Assembly: GCA_900540875.1 (NCBI GenBank)
Contig: UQHT01000004.1
Location: forward strand, 56,743 to 120,742
Source of the DNA: an uncultured Collinsella sp.
GTDB taxonomy: Bacteria; Actinomycetota; Coriobacteriia; Coriobacteriales; Coriobacteriaceae
Reading direction: 5' to 3'
Length of the DNA: 64,000 bases
The position numbers and the translations under genes are program-made. Under the pieces are notes generated by a model that was given only the letters and a program-made list of their open reading frames with translations, was not told the DNA's origin and searched no databases. Within the stretch, counting starts at the first letter, position 1; each line of letters opens with the position of its first letter. Positions 33,539 through 42,098 of this stretch are shown here, piece by piece.

Positions 33539-34990
33539 GTGGCAGGCTGGAATCTAACCGGCAATGCCGTTTCCGCCGAGTTCGACGGTTCGGACGAGCA
33601 GGAGCGTAAGGAGCTCAGCGTGAGCCAGGCGGTAGAGATCGCCGCCGGTGCGCTCGATGCCATTCCGCAGCTGAGTGTCCTGGGCGAGGTCACGGGTTTC
33701 CGTGGTCCCAATGCCCGAAGCGGCCACTGCTACTTCCAGATTAAAGACGACTCGGCCGCCGTCGACTGCATCATCTGGAAGGGCGCCTATCTCAAGCGTA
33801 CCTTCGATCTGCGTGACGGCATGCAGGTGAGCTTTAAGGGCAGCTTCAATCTCTATAAGGCCACGGGCCGCATGAGCTTTGTCGCTCGCTCGTTTTCGCT
33901 GGCGGGGGAGGGTCTGCTGCGTCAACAGGTGGCGCAGTTGGCCGAAAAGCTACGCCGCGAGGGACTGATGGACGAGTCCCGCAAACGCCGCATCCCGGTG
34001 TTTTGCTCACGCGTGGCGGTCGTCACCTCGCTTTCCGGTGCGGTAATCGACGACGTCAAGCGTACGCTGCGCCGTCGCAACCCGCTCGTCGAGCTTGTCT
34101 GCGTGGGTGCCAAGGTGCAAGGCGAGGGTGCGCCGGCCGAGCTCATTGATGGCTTGCGCCGCGCCGCTTCCATTACGCCGGCGCCCGACTGTATTTTGCT
34201 GGTGCGCGGCGGCGGCTCCTTTGAGGACCTCATGACCTTTAATGACGAGGAGCTTGCCCGCGCGGTGGCGGCTTGTCCTGTGCCCGTGGTGACCGGCATT
34301 GGCCATGAGCCCGATACCTCGATTTGCGACATGGTGAGCGACCGACGCGCCTCCACGCCCACGGCGGCGGCAGAATCGGTGGCGCCGGCTATGACGGAGT
34401 TGGCCGATGTGCTCGAGGCGCGCCATCAGCGTCTGGGTGCCGCGATGGCATCGATGATTGGGTCGGCCCAGGTCGACCTGGAGATGCTCGATCAGCGCGG
34501 TCGCCGTGCCTGGGATACCTATACGGCTCGCTTGGGTGATGCGCTCGATGCCGCTGCGTGTCGCCCGTGCCTCAACGACCCCACATTTATGGTCGAGCGT
34601 CGCGAATCGGAGCTTGCACTGACTGCCGATCGCCTGTCGGGCGCCATAGTACGCTCGGTCGGGACATTCCGCTCCAACTTTGAGCGCTTGCCCGAGCGTC
34701 TGATTACAAGCACCTCGGGGCTCGATGGTAAGCGCCATGCGCTCACGCTTGCGAGTTCCCGCCTAGAGCATCAAGGGCGCACGATGCTCAGCAAGCCAGC
34801 GTCCGACCTGAGCCGTGCGGCAGCGTCGCTCGATGCCCTGTCGCCGCTCAAAGTGCTTGCTCGCGGCTATTCCATCGCGTACAGCGATGATGGTGTGGCT
34901 ACGAGTGCCAAGACCTTTAAGCCTGGCGACGCCATTCGCGTGCGCATGGCAGACGGCAACGTGGCAGCAACGGTCGATACGGTCGAGTAG
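33539..34990 (+). CDS. xseA: Exodeoxyribonuclease VII large subunit
   Basis: The 483-residue subunit degrades single-stranded DNA with XseB. An OB-fold (about 30-125; LSVLGEVTGFRGPNARSGHCYFQIKD in pieces) is followed by the catalytic domain with LLVRGGGSFEDL, VTGIGHEPDTSICD and DRRASTPTAAAE, then a coiled-coil region and the conserved end LKVLARGYSIAY. GTG 33539 is preferred since AAAGGGGG lies just upstream; ATG 33521 would overlap that site. XseB follows 42 bp downstream. Confidence 0.92.
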   Translation: MAGWNLTGNAVSAEFDGSDEQERKELSVSQAVEIAAGALDAIPQLSVLGEVTGFRGPNARSGHCYFQIKDDSAAVDCIIWKGAYLKRTFDLRDGMQVSFKGSFNLYKATGRMSFVARSFSLAGEGLLRQQVAQLAEKLRREGLMDESRKRRIPVFCSRVAVVTSLSGAVIDDVKRTLRRRNPLVELVCVGAKVQGEGAPAELIDGLRRAASITPAPDCILLVRGGGSFEDLMTFNDEELARAVAACPVPVVTGIGHEPDTSICDMVSDRRASTPTAAAESVAPAMTELADVLEARHQRLGAAMASMIGSAQVDLEMLDQRGRRAWDTYTARLGDALDAAACRPCLNDPTFMVERRESELALTADRLSGAIVRSVGTFRSNFERLPERLITSTSGLDGKRHALTLASSRLEHQGRTMLSKPASDLSRAAASLDALSPLKVLARGYSIAYSDDGVATSAKTFKPGDAIRVRMADGNVAATVDTVE

Positions 34991-35032
34991 ACCGCGTTTC
35001 GCAGTGATAGACCCTTAGGAAAGGAAACAGAT

Positions 35033-35299
35033 ATGGCAGAGAAGACCCCGGTCGAGCAGCTTACGTACAAGCAGGCCTCGCAGGAGCTGGAGCTCATCAT
35101 CCGCAGCCTGGAGTCGGGCGATATGGAGCTTGAGGAGTCGCTCGAGAGCTACACCCGCGGCGTCGAGCTCCTCAAAAGCCTGCGCACCCGCCTGTCCGAT
35201 GCCGAGCAGAAGGTCTCGGTGCTCCTTAAGGACGTCGACGGCAACGATGTGCTCGCCGACGGCGAGGCCGCCAACACCGATGATAACCTTTCGTTCTAA
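35033..35299 (+). CDS. xseB: Exodeoxyribonuclease VII small subunit
   Basis: The 88-residue subunit has the usual helical core: YKQASQELELIIRSLESGDM, then LEESLESYTRGVELLKSLRT. AAGGAAACAGAT precedes the ATG. It forms the nuclease together with the XseA encoded immediately upstream. Confidence 0.92.
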   Translation: MAEKTPVEQLTYKQASQELELIIRSLESGDMELEESLESYTRGVELLKSLRTRLSDAEQKVSVLLKDVDGNDVLADGEAANTDDNLSF

Positions 35300-35348
35300 G
35301 CATCTCGACCAAATATAATTACCTTGGTCTGTAAGAAAGGAACCAGCT

Positions 35349-35684
35349 ATGTGCGATTGCATCTTCTGTAAAATTGCCAACCACGAGATCCCCTCGACCG
35401 TTGTCTATGAGGACGACCAGGTCATCGCCTTCGACGACCTCAACCCGCAGGCGCCGGTCCACACGCTCGTGATCCCTAAGAAGCACTACAGCGACATCGC
35501 CGACAACGTACCCGCCGAGACCATGGGCGCCATAGCTCACGCCATCCAGGAGGTCGCCAAGGCCAAGGGTCTGGAGGACGGTTTCCGCGTCATCTCCAAC
35601 AAGGGCGTCAACGCCGGCCAGACCGTCATGCACTTCCACATGCACGTCCTCGGCGGCAAAAACCTGGGCGAGAACCTCATCTGA
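35349..35684 (+). CDS. HIT-family nucleotide-binding protein
   Basis: The 111-residue protein has the histidine triad HFHMHVLGG near the C terminus and the CIFCKIANHEIPS start of HinT-type HIT proteins, which hydrolyse AMP-linked phosphoramidates. GAAAGGAACC precedes the ATG. A TATAAT at 35314-35319 may be its own -10 element, so it need not share the xse transcript. Confidence 0.9.
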   Translation: MCDCIFCKIANHEIPSTVVYEDDQVIAFDDLNPQAPVHTLVIPKKHYSDIADNVPAETMGAIAHAIQEVAKAKGLEDGFRVISNKGVNAGQTVMHFHMHVLGGKNLGENLI

Positions 35685-35725
35685 GGGCGCTTGGCCCGTC
35701 GACTTGGCTGCCTTTGGAGTAATCT

Positions 35726-36616
35726 ATGCAGCTTTCTCAACTCGAATACCTTCAAGCGGTAGCGAACTATGGCGGCGTGCGCAAAGCAGCTCGCGCCGTT
35801 CATGTGAGTCCGCAGGCCGTTTCGTCGGCAATCAAAAAGTTGGAATCTGAGTATCAGATTGTTTTGCTCGACCGATCGGCGGGGGAGGCTGTTTTGTCTC
35901 CGGCGGGCAGAGAGCTCGCACGTCGCGCACGTATGATCCTGGCACAAGTCGACGATCTCAAAAAGTACGTTCAATCGAGGGGCGGCGGCGTTTCGCCCGA
36001 TGGCCACTTTCGTCTTTACGCCCCCTGCCTTCATGGGCGGGGGTGCCTTTTTGCCGAAAGCTGGTATGACTCGTTTGAACGCTCGCACCCTCAGATTCAC
36101 CTTGATGTGTGGCATCAGCCAACGGCTACATGCTTTGAATCACTTGTGCTTGGCATTTCGGATGCGGCTATCTCATTCGAGGAACCACGGGACAGCGTCC
36201 TTTCTTCAAAATATTTGGGTGAAAAGGAGCTCAAGGTTCTTTCATGCCCAGCGGGTCATCAATCTATGGGCGCCATGACCATTCGCGAGTTACTGGGCGG
36301 CAGGCTCGCTGTTCCCATTAATTTGTCACCCTGTCTCAATGCAATCAATCAATGTCCCGAAGCCCAGCTCGTCAGTTTTCGCTTCCGTGATGTTGAATAC
36401 GGAAACAGGGCGCAGACTGAGTTTCTTCAAGCCGGGGGATTGATATTGAGTTTTTCTGGCTCTTCTCTCGCATCAGATGTATTGGAAGTGAGCGAGTGCT
36501 CCATTGAAGGTTCGCGTGATGTAACCTTGCCTATCTACTTTTGCTATCGGCAAAATTCCTGGACTGATCGACACCAGACGGTTTTTCTGCACCTATTGCG
36601 TCATCTTGCTTCGTGA
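35726..36616 (+). CDS. LysR-family transcriptional regulator
   Basis: A 296-residue LysR regulator: N-terminal winged HTH (LEYLQAVANYGGVRKAARAV, VSPQAVSSAIKKLE) and a substrate-binding domain from about residue 92. Codons are noticeably more AT-rich than in neighbours, as in the following MFS gene, which hints at common transfer. It is probably the regulator of that MFS gene, 120 bp downstream on the same strand. Confidence 0.85.
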   Translation: MQLSQLEYLQAVANYGGVRKAARAVHVSPQAVSSAIKKLESEYQIVLLDRSAGEAVLSPAGRELARRARMILAQVDDLKKYVQSRGGGVSPDGHFRLYAPCLHGRGCLFAESWYDSFERSHPQIHLDVWHQPTATCFESLVLGISDAAISFEEPRDSVLSSKYLGEKELKVLSCPAGHQSMGAMTIRELLGGRLAVPINLSPCLNAINQCPEAQLVSFRFRDVEYGNRAQTEFLQAGGLILSFSGSSLASDVLEVSECSIEGSRDVTLPIYFCYRQNSWTDRHQTVFLHLLRHLAS

Positions 36617-36735
36617 GATTAATTGGCTTCGAGGCATCAAGTGATTATTGACGCCTTGTAACACATAGCTGACAGCTTTGCCCTCATGCTTTTCCAAGAT
36701 TCCGATTTAGATTGCTGACTCTTGGAGGGCGGAGC

Positions 36736-37896
36736 ATGAAAAACCGTACGGTTTTGCTTTATATGACGTTCGTTTTTCTGTCGAACTTTAGCACCATTTT
36801 GTATTTTCTGACGGTTTACCTTGAATTCGTCGGATTCTCGATGGTGGCGATTTCTAGCATGATGATTGCATATCAAGTGAGCAAGTTCATCCTTGAAGTT
36901 CCCACTGGCTATATTGCTGATAGGTTTGGACGAAAGACTAGCGGTCTCGTTGGCGTTGTGGGAATGCTTGGATACTACGCCGCCCTGCTTCTCGTCCGTT
37001 CTCCTCTGCTTTTAATCGGCGCGTTTGCTCTCAAAGGTTTTGCCGTTGCATGTGTGAGCGGATCCATAGAAGCGATTTACATTGACAGCGTCTCTCAGGA
37101 CCAGCTCGTAAGACTTAATGTCGTTGAGCGATTTGTTTTCTATGCCTCTTATGCCATCTCCGCTTGTGTGGGCGGTTTCATTTCGTCCGTCGGTGCATAT
37201 CTCATTGGTCTTTCGGCAGATATCATCGCAATGGTGTTGACGTTGGTTGTCGTTATCTGCATTCCTGAGATGCGAAGAGGGGGCACTGCGGCGACACCTG
37301 AGCGTGGAATGACCCCGAAGATGATCGGTGCTGCTATTACGGGTAATGGCATTCTTCGGTCAGCGTTCATCATGGATTGTTCTCAGGCATTTGCCTTCGT
37401 CGCCCTGGAAGACTTTTTCTCACTGTTGCTTGCAGGCCGCGGAATGAATGCCGTCGCTTCGGGCGTGACCATTGCAGTCCAGCTCCTTGCCTCCGCCTCC
37501 ATAGGGTTTATTGTTCCCAGTGTGATTGCTCATGTCGACAAGGGCCGTTTTGCGCGTATTTGCGGCATCATTCGCTTAGCATTGACAGCTTTGTTTTTGA
37601 TTCCCCTTACTCCGGCTAATTTGCTGCCCGTGTTCTATGTGCTTCAGACGGTTGCGTACTCGTTGTTTGCCCCAATCAAATACTCAGTTTTCCAAAATGC
37701 TGCCGATTCTTCGATGCGCTGTTCACTGATTTCGGTTCAAAGCCAGATGGTGGCGGTGGGTGCCGTTCTTTTCTATCTGCTCAACGCTGTGTTGAGTAGC
37801 GTTGCGGGCATTCGAGTCGTATTGCTTGTCGCGCTCGGGATTTCTTCCCTTGTGTATATCCCCGCGCTATTTCGTCTTACAAGCCAAAGGTCATGA
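36736..37896 (+). CDS. Major facilitator superfamily transporter
   Basis: The 386-residue membrane protein has about 12 hydrophobic helices and the MFS loop 2-3 motif GYIADRFGRKTSG. Substrate cannot be inferred; drug or metabolite export is typical for this size. ATG 36736 has GGAGGGCGGAG upstream. Base use is AT-richer than the flanking xse and ack genes. Confidence 0.85.
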   Translation: MKNRTVLLYMTFVFLSNFSTILYFLTVYLEFVGFSMVAISSMMIAYQVSKFILEVPTGYIADRFGRKTSGLVGVVGMLGYYAALLLVRSPLLLIGAFALKGFAVACVSGSIEAIYIDSVSQDQLVRLNVVERFVFYASYAISACVGGFISSVGAYLIGLSADIIAMVLTLVVVICIPEMRRGGTAATPERGMTPKMIGAAITGNGILRSAFIMDCSQAFAFVALEDFFSLLLAGRGMNAVASGVTIAVQLLASASIGFIVPSVIAHVDKGRFARICGIIRLALTALFLIPLTPANLLPVFYVLQTVAYSLFAPIKYSVFQNAADSSMRCSLISVQSQMVAVGAVLFYLLNAVLSSVAGIRVVLLVALGISSLVYIPALFRLTSQRS

Positions 37897-37928
37897 GTAT
37901 TTGGGCACCGATAACTTATATATCAACG

Positions 37929-37963
37929 CAATAAACCCGAGCGCGAGGGCGTTTGGGTTTATT
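37929..37963 (+). terminator. Terminator after the MFS gene
   Basis: AATAAACCC and GGGTTTATTATT form a stem around GAGCGCGAGGGCGTTT. Confidence 0.65.
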
Positions 37964-38016
37964 ATTGAAGCGTATGTAACCTGGCGGCGCCACACCGCCT
38001 GTTAGTAGGGAGACAC

Positions 38017-39195
38017 ATGAACGTTCTGGTCGTCAACGCAGGATCTTCGACCCTTAAGTATCAGGTCATCGATACCAAGTCCCACAAGGTGTCCGCAAAG
38101 GGCTCCTGCGAGCGCGTCTGCTTTACCGGCGGCACTTTCACCCATGCTGCCAACGGCTCCAAGAAGGTGACCGAGAACATCGAGTTCCCCGACCACAAGG
38201 TCGCCATCGAGGTTGTCCTGAAGGACCTCGAGGCCAACGGCGTCAAGATTGAGGGTATCGGCCACCGTATCGTTCAGGGTGGTTGGTACTTTGGCGATTC
38301 CTCCCTCGTCGACGAGGATGTCCTCGCCAAGATCCGCGAGGTCGCTCCGCTCGCCCCGCTGCACAACAACCCCGAGGCCAACGTTATCGAGTACTGCCTG
38401 GAGCAGTATCCCGACCTGCCCAACGTTACGGTTTACGACACCGCTTTCCACTTCAACATGCCCGAGGTCGCCAAGACTTACGCCCTGCCCAAGGACGTCT
38501 GCGACAAGCTGCACATCCGTAAGTACGGCGCCCACGGCACCAGCTACCGTTACATCTCCAAGAAGGTCGCCGAGATGACCAACGGCGAGGCCCGCAAGGT
38601 CGTCGTGTGCCATATCGGCTCCGGCGCTTCCCTGTGCGCCATCGAGGACGGCAAGTGCATGGACACCACCATGGGCTTGACGCCGCTCGACGGCGTTATG
38701 ATGGGCACCCGCTGCGGCTCCATCGACCCGGCTACCGTGTGCTACCTGCAGCGCGAGGGCGGCTACACCTTCGACGAGGTCGACGAGATGATGAACAAGA
38801 AGTCCGGCCTTTTGGCTGTGACCGGCGGCAAGACCAACGACTGCCGCAACGTCGAGGAGCTCGCCGCTGCCGGTGACCCCGAGGCCCAGCTTGCCTTCGA
38901 TATGTTCGTCTACAAGATTGCCGCCAAGGCTGCCGAGATGGCCACCTCCATGTGCGGTATGGACACCCTGGTCTTCACTGCCGGCATCGGTGAGCACGCT
39001 CCTGCCGTCCGCGCCGGCGTGGCCGACCGCCTGGCCTTTATGGGCGTCAAGATGGATCATGCCCGCAACGCCCTGCGTGGTGACGGCGCATGGTGCCTGT
39101 CTGCCAAGGATTCCAAGGTTAAGATTTTCGTTATCCCCACGGACGAGGAGTTCATGATCGCTTCCGACGTCGAGCGCATCGTCAACGGCAAGTAA
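38017..39195 (+). CDS. Acetate kinase paralogue, divergent copy
   Basis: The 392-residue protein is an ASKHA-fold acetate kinase by overall sequence (GHRIVQGGWYFGDS, YDTAFHFNMP, GLTPLDGVMMGTRCGSIDP). Several near-invariant positions differ from the family and from the next gene: NAGSST instead of NAGSSS, GTSYRY instead of GTSHRY, HIGSGAS instead of HLGNGAS, and GIGEHAPAVR instead of GIGENxxxxR. These lie in the nucleotide and acyl-phosphate sites, so a changed substrate or phosphoryl donor is possible. Codon use is strongly biased, as in highly expressed genes. A terminator separates it from ackA at 39360. Confidence 0.88.
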   Translation: MNVLVVNAGSSTLKYQVIDTKSHKVSAKGSCERVCFTGGTFTHAANGSKKVTENIEFPDHKVAIEVVLKDLEANGVKIEGIGHRIVQGGWYFGDSSLVDEDVLAKIREVAPLAPLHNNPEANVIEYCLEQYPDLPNVTVYDTAFHFNMPEVAKTYALPKDVCDKLHIRKYGAHGTSYRYISKKVAEMTNGEARKVVVCHIGSGASLCAIEDGKCMDTTMGLTPLDGVMMGTRCGSIDPATVCYLQREGGYTFDEVDEMMNKKSGLLAVTGGKTNDCRNVEELAAAGDPEAQLAFDMFVYKIAAKAAEMATSMCGMDTLVFTAGIGEHAPAVRAGVADRLAFMGVKMDHARNALRGDGAWCLSAKDSKVKIFVIPTDEEFMIASDVERIVNGK

Positions 39196-39200
39196 TTGCA

Positions 39201-39246
39201 AAAGGGGAGGGGCTGGACGACCGAGCGCCGTTCGGCCCCTCTTTTG
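39201..39246 (+). terminator. Terminator between the two acetate kinase genes
   Basis: GAGGGGC and GCCCCTC pair across a 22-base loop, followed by TTTTG. The second kinase therefore probably has its own promoter in the AT-rich 39250-39330 stretch, which also holds GTTAT / ATAAC inverted repeats. Confidence 0.65.
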
Positions 39247-39359
39247 TGCTCGTTGGGCGATATGCCTGATAGTTATTTATTAAGATGTGATAACTTCTTA
39301 TTAACATGCGGCCGCCTTAAGGGGTCTGCGCCGACCGTATCGCACTGCAAAGGAGTCTC

Positions 39360-40538
39360 ATGAACGTACTTGTTGTCAACGCCGGTAGCTCAAGCCTTAA
39401 ATATCAGCTTTTGGATACCGATACCCGCGAGGTTTTCGCCAAGGGCAACTGCGAACGTATCGGTTCGGACATGGGCATCTTTGGCCACTCCGAGAACGGT
39501 GGCGCCAAGCAAACCGAGGAGGTCCCCTTCCCGGACCACCGTTCGGCTATCGCACGTGTGCTCGAGGAGCTCGAGAAGACCGACTTTACGATCGATGGCA
39601 TTGGGCATCGTATTGTTCAGGGTGGCTGGTACTTTGACGATTCCGCGGTCGTCGACGATGAGGTCATGGCTAAGATTCTCGAGGTGGCACCGCTCGCCCC
39701 GCTGCACAACTACGGCGAGGCAGCGGCAATCGAGTATTGTCGCGAGAAGTATCCGGAGCTGCCCAACGTGGCCGTCTTCGACACCTCGTTCCACATGACT
39801 ATGCCCGAGGTCGCCTACACCTACGCCCTGCCCAAGGACGTGTGTAACAAGTACCACGTGCGCAAGTACGGCGCCCACGGTACGAGCCACCGCTACGAGT
39901 GGATGATGGCCAAGGAGATCCTGGGTTCGCGCTGCCACCGTCTGCTTTCGTGTCATCTGGGCAACGGCGCTTCACTCGCCGCCATTGAGGACGGTGTATG
40001 CCGCGATACCACGATGGGCCTCACGCCGCTCGACGGCCTGATGATGGGCACCCGTTGTGGTTCCATTGACCCGGCTACCGTGTGCTACCTGCAGCGCGAG
40101 GGCGGCTACAGCTACCAGGAAGTCGATGACATGATGAACAAGCAGTCTGGTCTGCTTGCCATCTCGGGCATCTCCAACGACGCCCGTGACATCCGCACGC
40201 GCGCCTCCGAGGGCGACGAGCGCTGCCTGCTCGCCTTCGATATGTTCGCCTACAAGGCCATGCAGCAGGCCGGCTCCATGATCGCTTCAATGGCGGGCGT
40301 GGACACCATTACCTTTACCGCCGGCATTGGCGAGAACGACTGGTCGATCCGCAAGGCTTTCTGCGACTGCTTCGAGTGGCTGGGCGTGCGCATCGACAAC
40401 AACAAGAACCGCGAGGCCGTGGGTAACGGCCCGCAGGTCATCAGCGCCGCCGGCTCTTCCGTCACGGTCATGGTCATCCCCACCGACGAGGAATACATGA
40501 TCGCCCACGACGTCGAGCGTCTGACCGCGAATAACTAG
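39360..40538 (+). CDS. ackA: Acetate kinase, canonical copy
   Basis: The 392-residue enzyme makes ATP from acetyl phosphate. Signature motifs are all standard: NAGSSSLKYQ, GHRIVQGGWYF, FDTSFHMTMP, GAHGTSHRYE, HLGNGASLAAI, MGTRCGSIDP, FTAGIGENDWSIR. AAAGGAG precedes the ATG. It forms a pathway with phosphate acetyltransferase, encoded on the opposite strand 350 bp away. It is the same length as the first copy. Confidence 0.93.
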   Translation: MNVLVVNAGSSSLKYQLLDTDTREVFAKGNCERIGSDMGIFGHSENGGAKQTEEVPFPDHRSAIARVLEELEKTDFTIDGIGHRIVQGGWYFDDSAVVDDEVMAKILEVAPLAPLHNYGEAAAIEYCREKYPELPNVAVFDTSFHMTMPEVAYTYALPKDVCNKYHVRKYGAHGTSHRYEWMMAKEILGSRCHRLLSCHLGNGASLAAIEDGVCRDTTMGLTPLDGLMMGTRCGSIDPATVCYLQREGGYSYQEVDDMMNKQSGLLAISGISNDARDIRTRASEGDERCLLAFDMFAYKAMQQAGSMIASMAGVDTITFTAGIGENDWSIRKAFCDCFEWLGVRIDNNKNREAVGNGPQVISAAGSSVTVMVIPTDEEYMIAHDVERLTANN

Positions 40539-40560
40539 TGCGTTCGCTTGCGATTGAACG

Positions 40561-40596
40561 AAAGGCCTCCTGAGCAGCAGCTCAGGAGGCCTTTTT
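40561..40596 (+). terminator. Terminator after ackA
   Basis: AAAGGCCTCCTGAG CAGCAG CTCAGGAGGCCTTTTT, a perfect 14-bp stem with T run. Confidence 0.9.
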
Positions 40597-40744
40597 GCTA
40601 GCAGGCGGAAATTCCAGTCCCAAAGTGATCATCACCAGTAACGCCTGCGCTCCCAGCAACGACACCCATCCATTCAGATCCTCAGCCCCAGCTCGTAGCC
40701 AAGCCGCCGTCCACTCCAGATGCTCTGATTGCTACGTGGCGGCA

Positions 40745-40871
40745 GGGACCCTACAGGGTAAAGCTCTGAAAACATTCCGCAGGACGGAGGAAGCCCCCGC
40801 CGCACGTAATGCGCAGCGGGGGCTTCCGACATGTCCGAGGACGTTTTCAGAGCTTTACCCTGTAGGGTCCC
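40745..40871. repeat. Long hairpin element, 29-bp perfect arms
   Basis: The arms begin GGGACCCTACAGGGTAAAGC (40745) and end with the exact complement at 40871. Inside is a second stem, GGAAGCCCCCGC / GCGGGGGCTTCC, plus TGTCCGA / TTCCGCA segments also present in the element at 44348. It begins 16 bp downstream of the pta stop (minus strand) and has no coding capacity. Confidence 0.78.
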
Positions 40872-40886
40872 GAGGGGCTATGTCCG

Positions 40887-41867
40887 CTACTCAGCCATCT
40901 GAGCCTGGACGGCGGTGATGGCTACGACACCCACGATGTCGTCGGCAGAGCAGCCGCGCGAAAGGTCGTTAACCGGCTTGGCGATGCCCTGCAGGATGGG
41001 GCCGTAAGCGTCGGCGCCAGCGAAGCGCTGAACCAGCTTGTAGCCGATGTTGCCGGCCTCGAGGTCGGGGAACACGAGCACGTTGGCTTTGCCGGCAACG
41101 GAGGAGCCGGGAGCCTTGAGCTGGGCGACGGTGGGGACGATAGCGGCATCGAGCTGCAGGTCGCCGTCAATGGCGAGCTCGGGAGCCTTCTCCTTGCAGA
41201 ACTTCACGGCCTCTTGGACCTTCTTGGCGACCTCGCCGCCAGCGGAGCCCATGGTGGAGTAGGAGAGCATGGCCACGTGCGGCTCAACATTGCCCATGAA
41301 GGTGGACCAGGAGTGAGCGGAGGCGATGGCGATCTCGGAGAGTTCGTCGGAGGACGGGTTGATGTTGAGGCCGCAGTCGGCGAAGATCAGCGTGCCGTCG
41401 GTGCCGAACTGCGGGGTGTCGGTGCACATCACGAAGAAGGCCGAGACCAGCTTGGTGCCCGGGGCGGTCTTGAGGATCTGCAGCGCGGGGCGCAGGGTGT
41501 CGGCGGTAGAGTGGCAGGCGCCGGAGACCAGGCCGTCAGCATCGCCCATCTTGACCATCATGGTGCCAAAGTAGGTGGCGTCCATCACCTGGGCTCGAGC
41601 CTGCTCGATGGTAACGCCCTTCTTGGCGCGGAGCTCGGCAAACTTCTGCGCGTACTCCTCGTGCTTCTCGGCGTTGCGCGGATCGATGACGGTGGCGCCG
41701 GGGACGTTGATCTCGTTGGGATCGCCCAGGATGACGATGTTGGCCAGGCCTTCCTCGATGATCTTGTTGGCCGCGACGATGGTGCGCGGATCCTCGCCCT
41801 CGGGCAGGACGATGGTCTTAAGGTCGGCCTTGGCGGCAGACTTCATACGGTTTAGGAAATCGCTCAT
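40887..41867 (-). CDS. pta: Phosphate acetyltransferase
   Basis: The 326-residue enzyme interconverts acetyl-CoA and acetyl phosphate. It matches the short Pta form: IVLPEGEDPRT near the start, KMGDADGLVSGACHSTADT and the late GVVAITAVQAQ. GTAAGGAGTAAC precedes the ATG. Convergent with ackA, it completes the acetate branch of fermentation. Confidence 0.94.
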   Translation of the reverse strand: MSDFLNRMKSAAKADLKTIVLPEGEDPRTIVAANKIIEEGLANIVILGDPNEINVPGATVIDPRNAEKHEEYAQKFAELRAKKGVTIEQARAQVMDATYFGTMMVKMGDADGLVSGACHSTADTLRPALQILKTAPGTKLVSAFFVMCTDTPQFGTDGTLIFADCGLNINPSSDELSEIAIASAHSWSTFMGNVEPHVAMLSYSTMGSAGGEVAKKVQEAVKFCKEKAPELAIDGDLQLDAAIVPTVAQLKAPGSSVAGKANVLVFPDLEAGNIGYKLVQRFAGADAYGPILQGIAKPVNDLSRGCSADDIVGVVAITAVQAQMAE

Positions 41868-41924
41868 GTTACTCCTTACAAGCGTTTCGCTAAGCTCCAG
41901 GCACCCGGCTGTTCACGAATAAAC

Positions 41925-42020
41925 CCGCTGCTAGCGGGTCTACCTTTCAATTATGTTCGCCGCTGTGCTTGAGCTTTCCTTGTGTGGCAAGCTCATTATA
42001 GGACGCATTAGCGCTATAAT
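41925..42020. promoter_or_regulatory. Divergent pta / glf promoter region
   Basis: ACCCGCT GCT AGCGGGT (41925-41941) is a small hairpin followed on the minus strand by TTTATT, a possible attenuator of pta. ATTATA (41995-42000) and TATAAT (42015-42020) are facing -10-like elements for the two divergent genes. No clear -35 boxes were found. Confidence 0.4.
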
Positions 42021-42098
42021 CGCTCTGATAAATATGTCTCGAAGAATGTTCGAGAAAAGCCCAGCTAACGAGCCCGTGGCTTTTGACAAGGAGTATCG

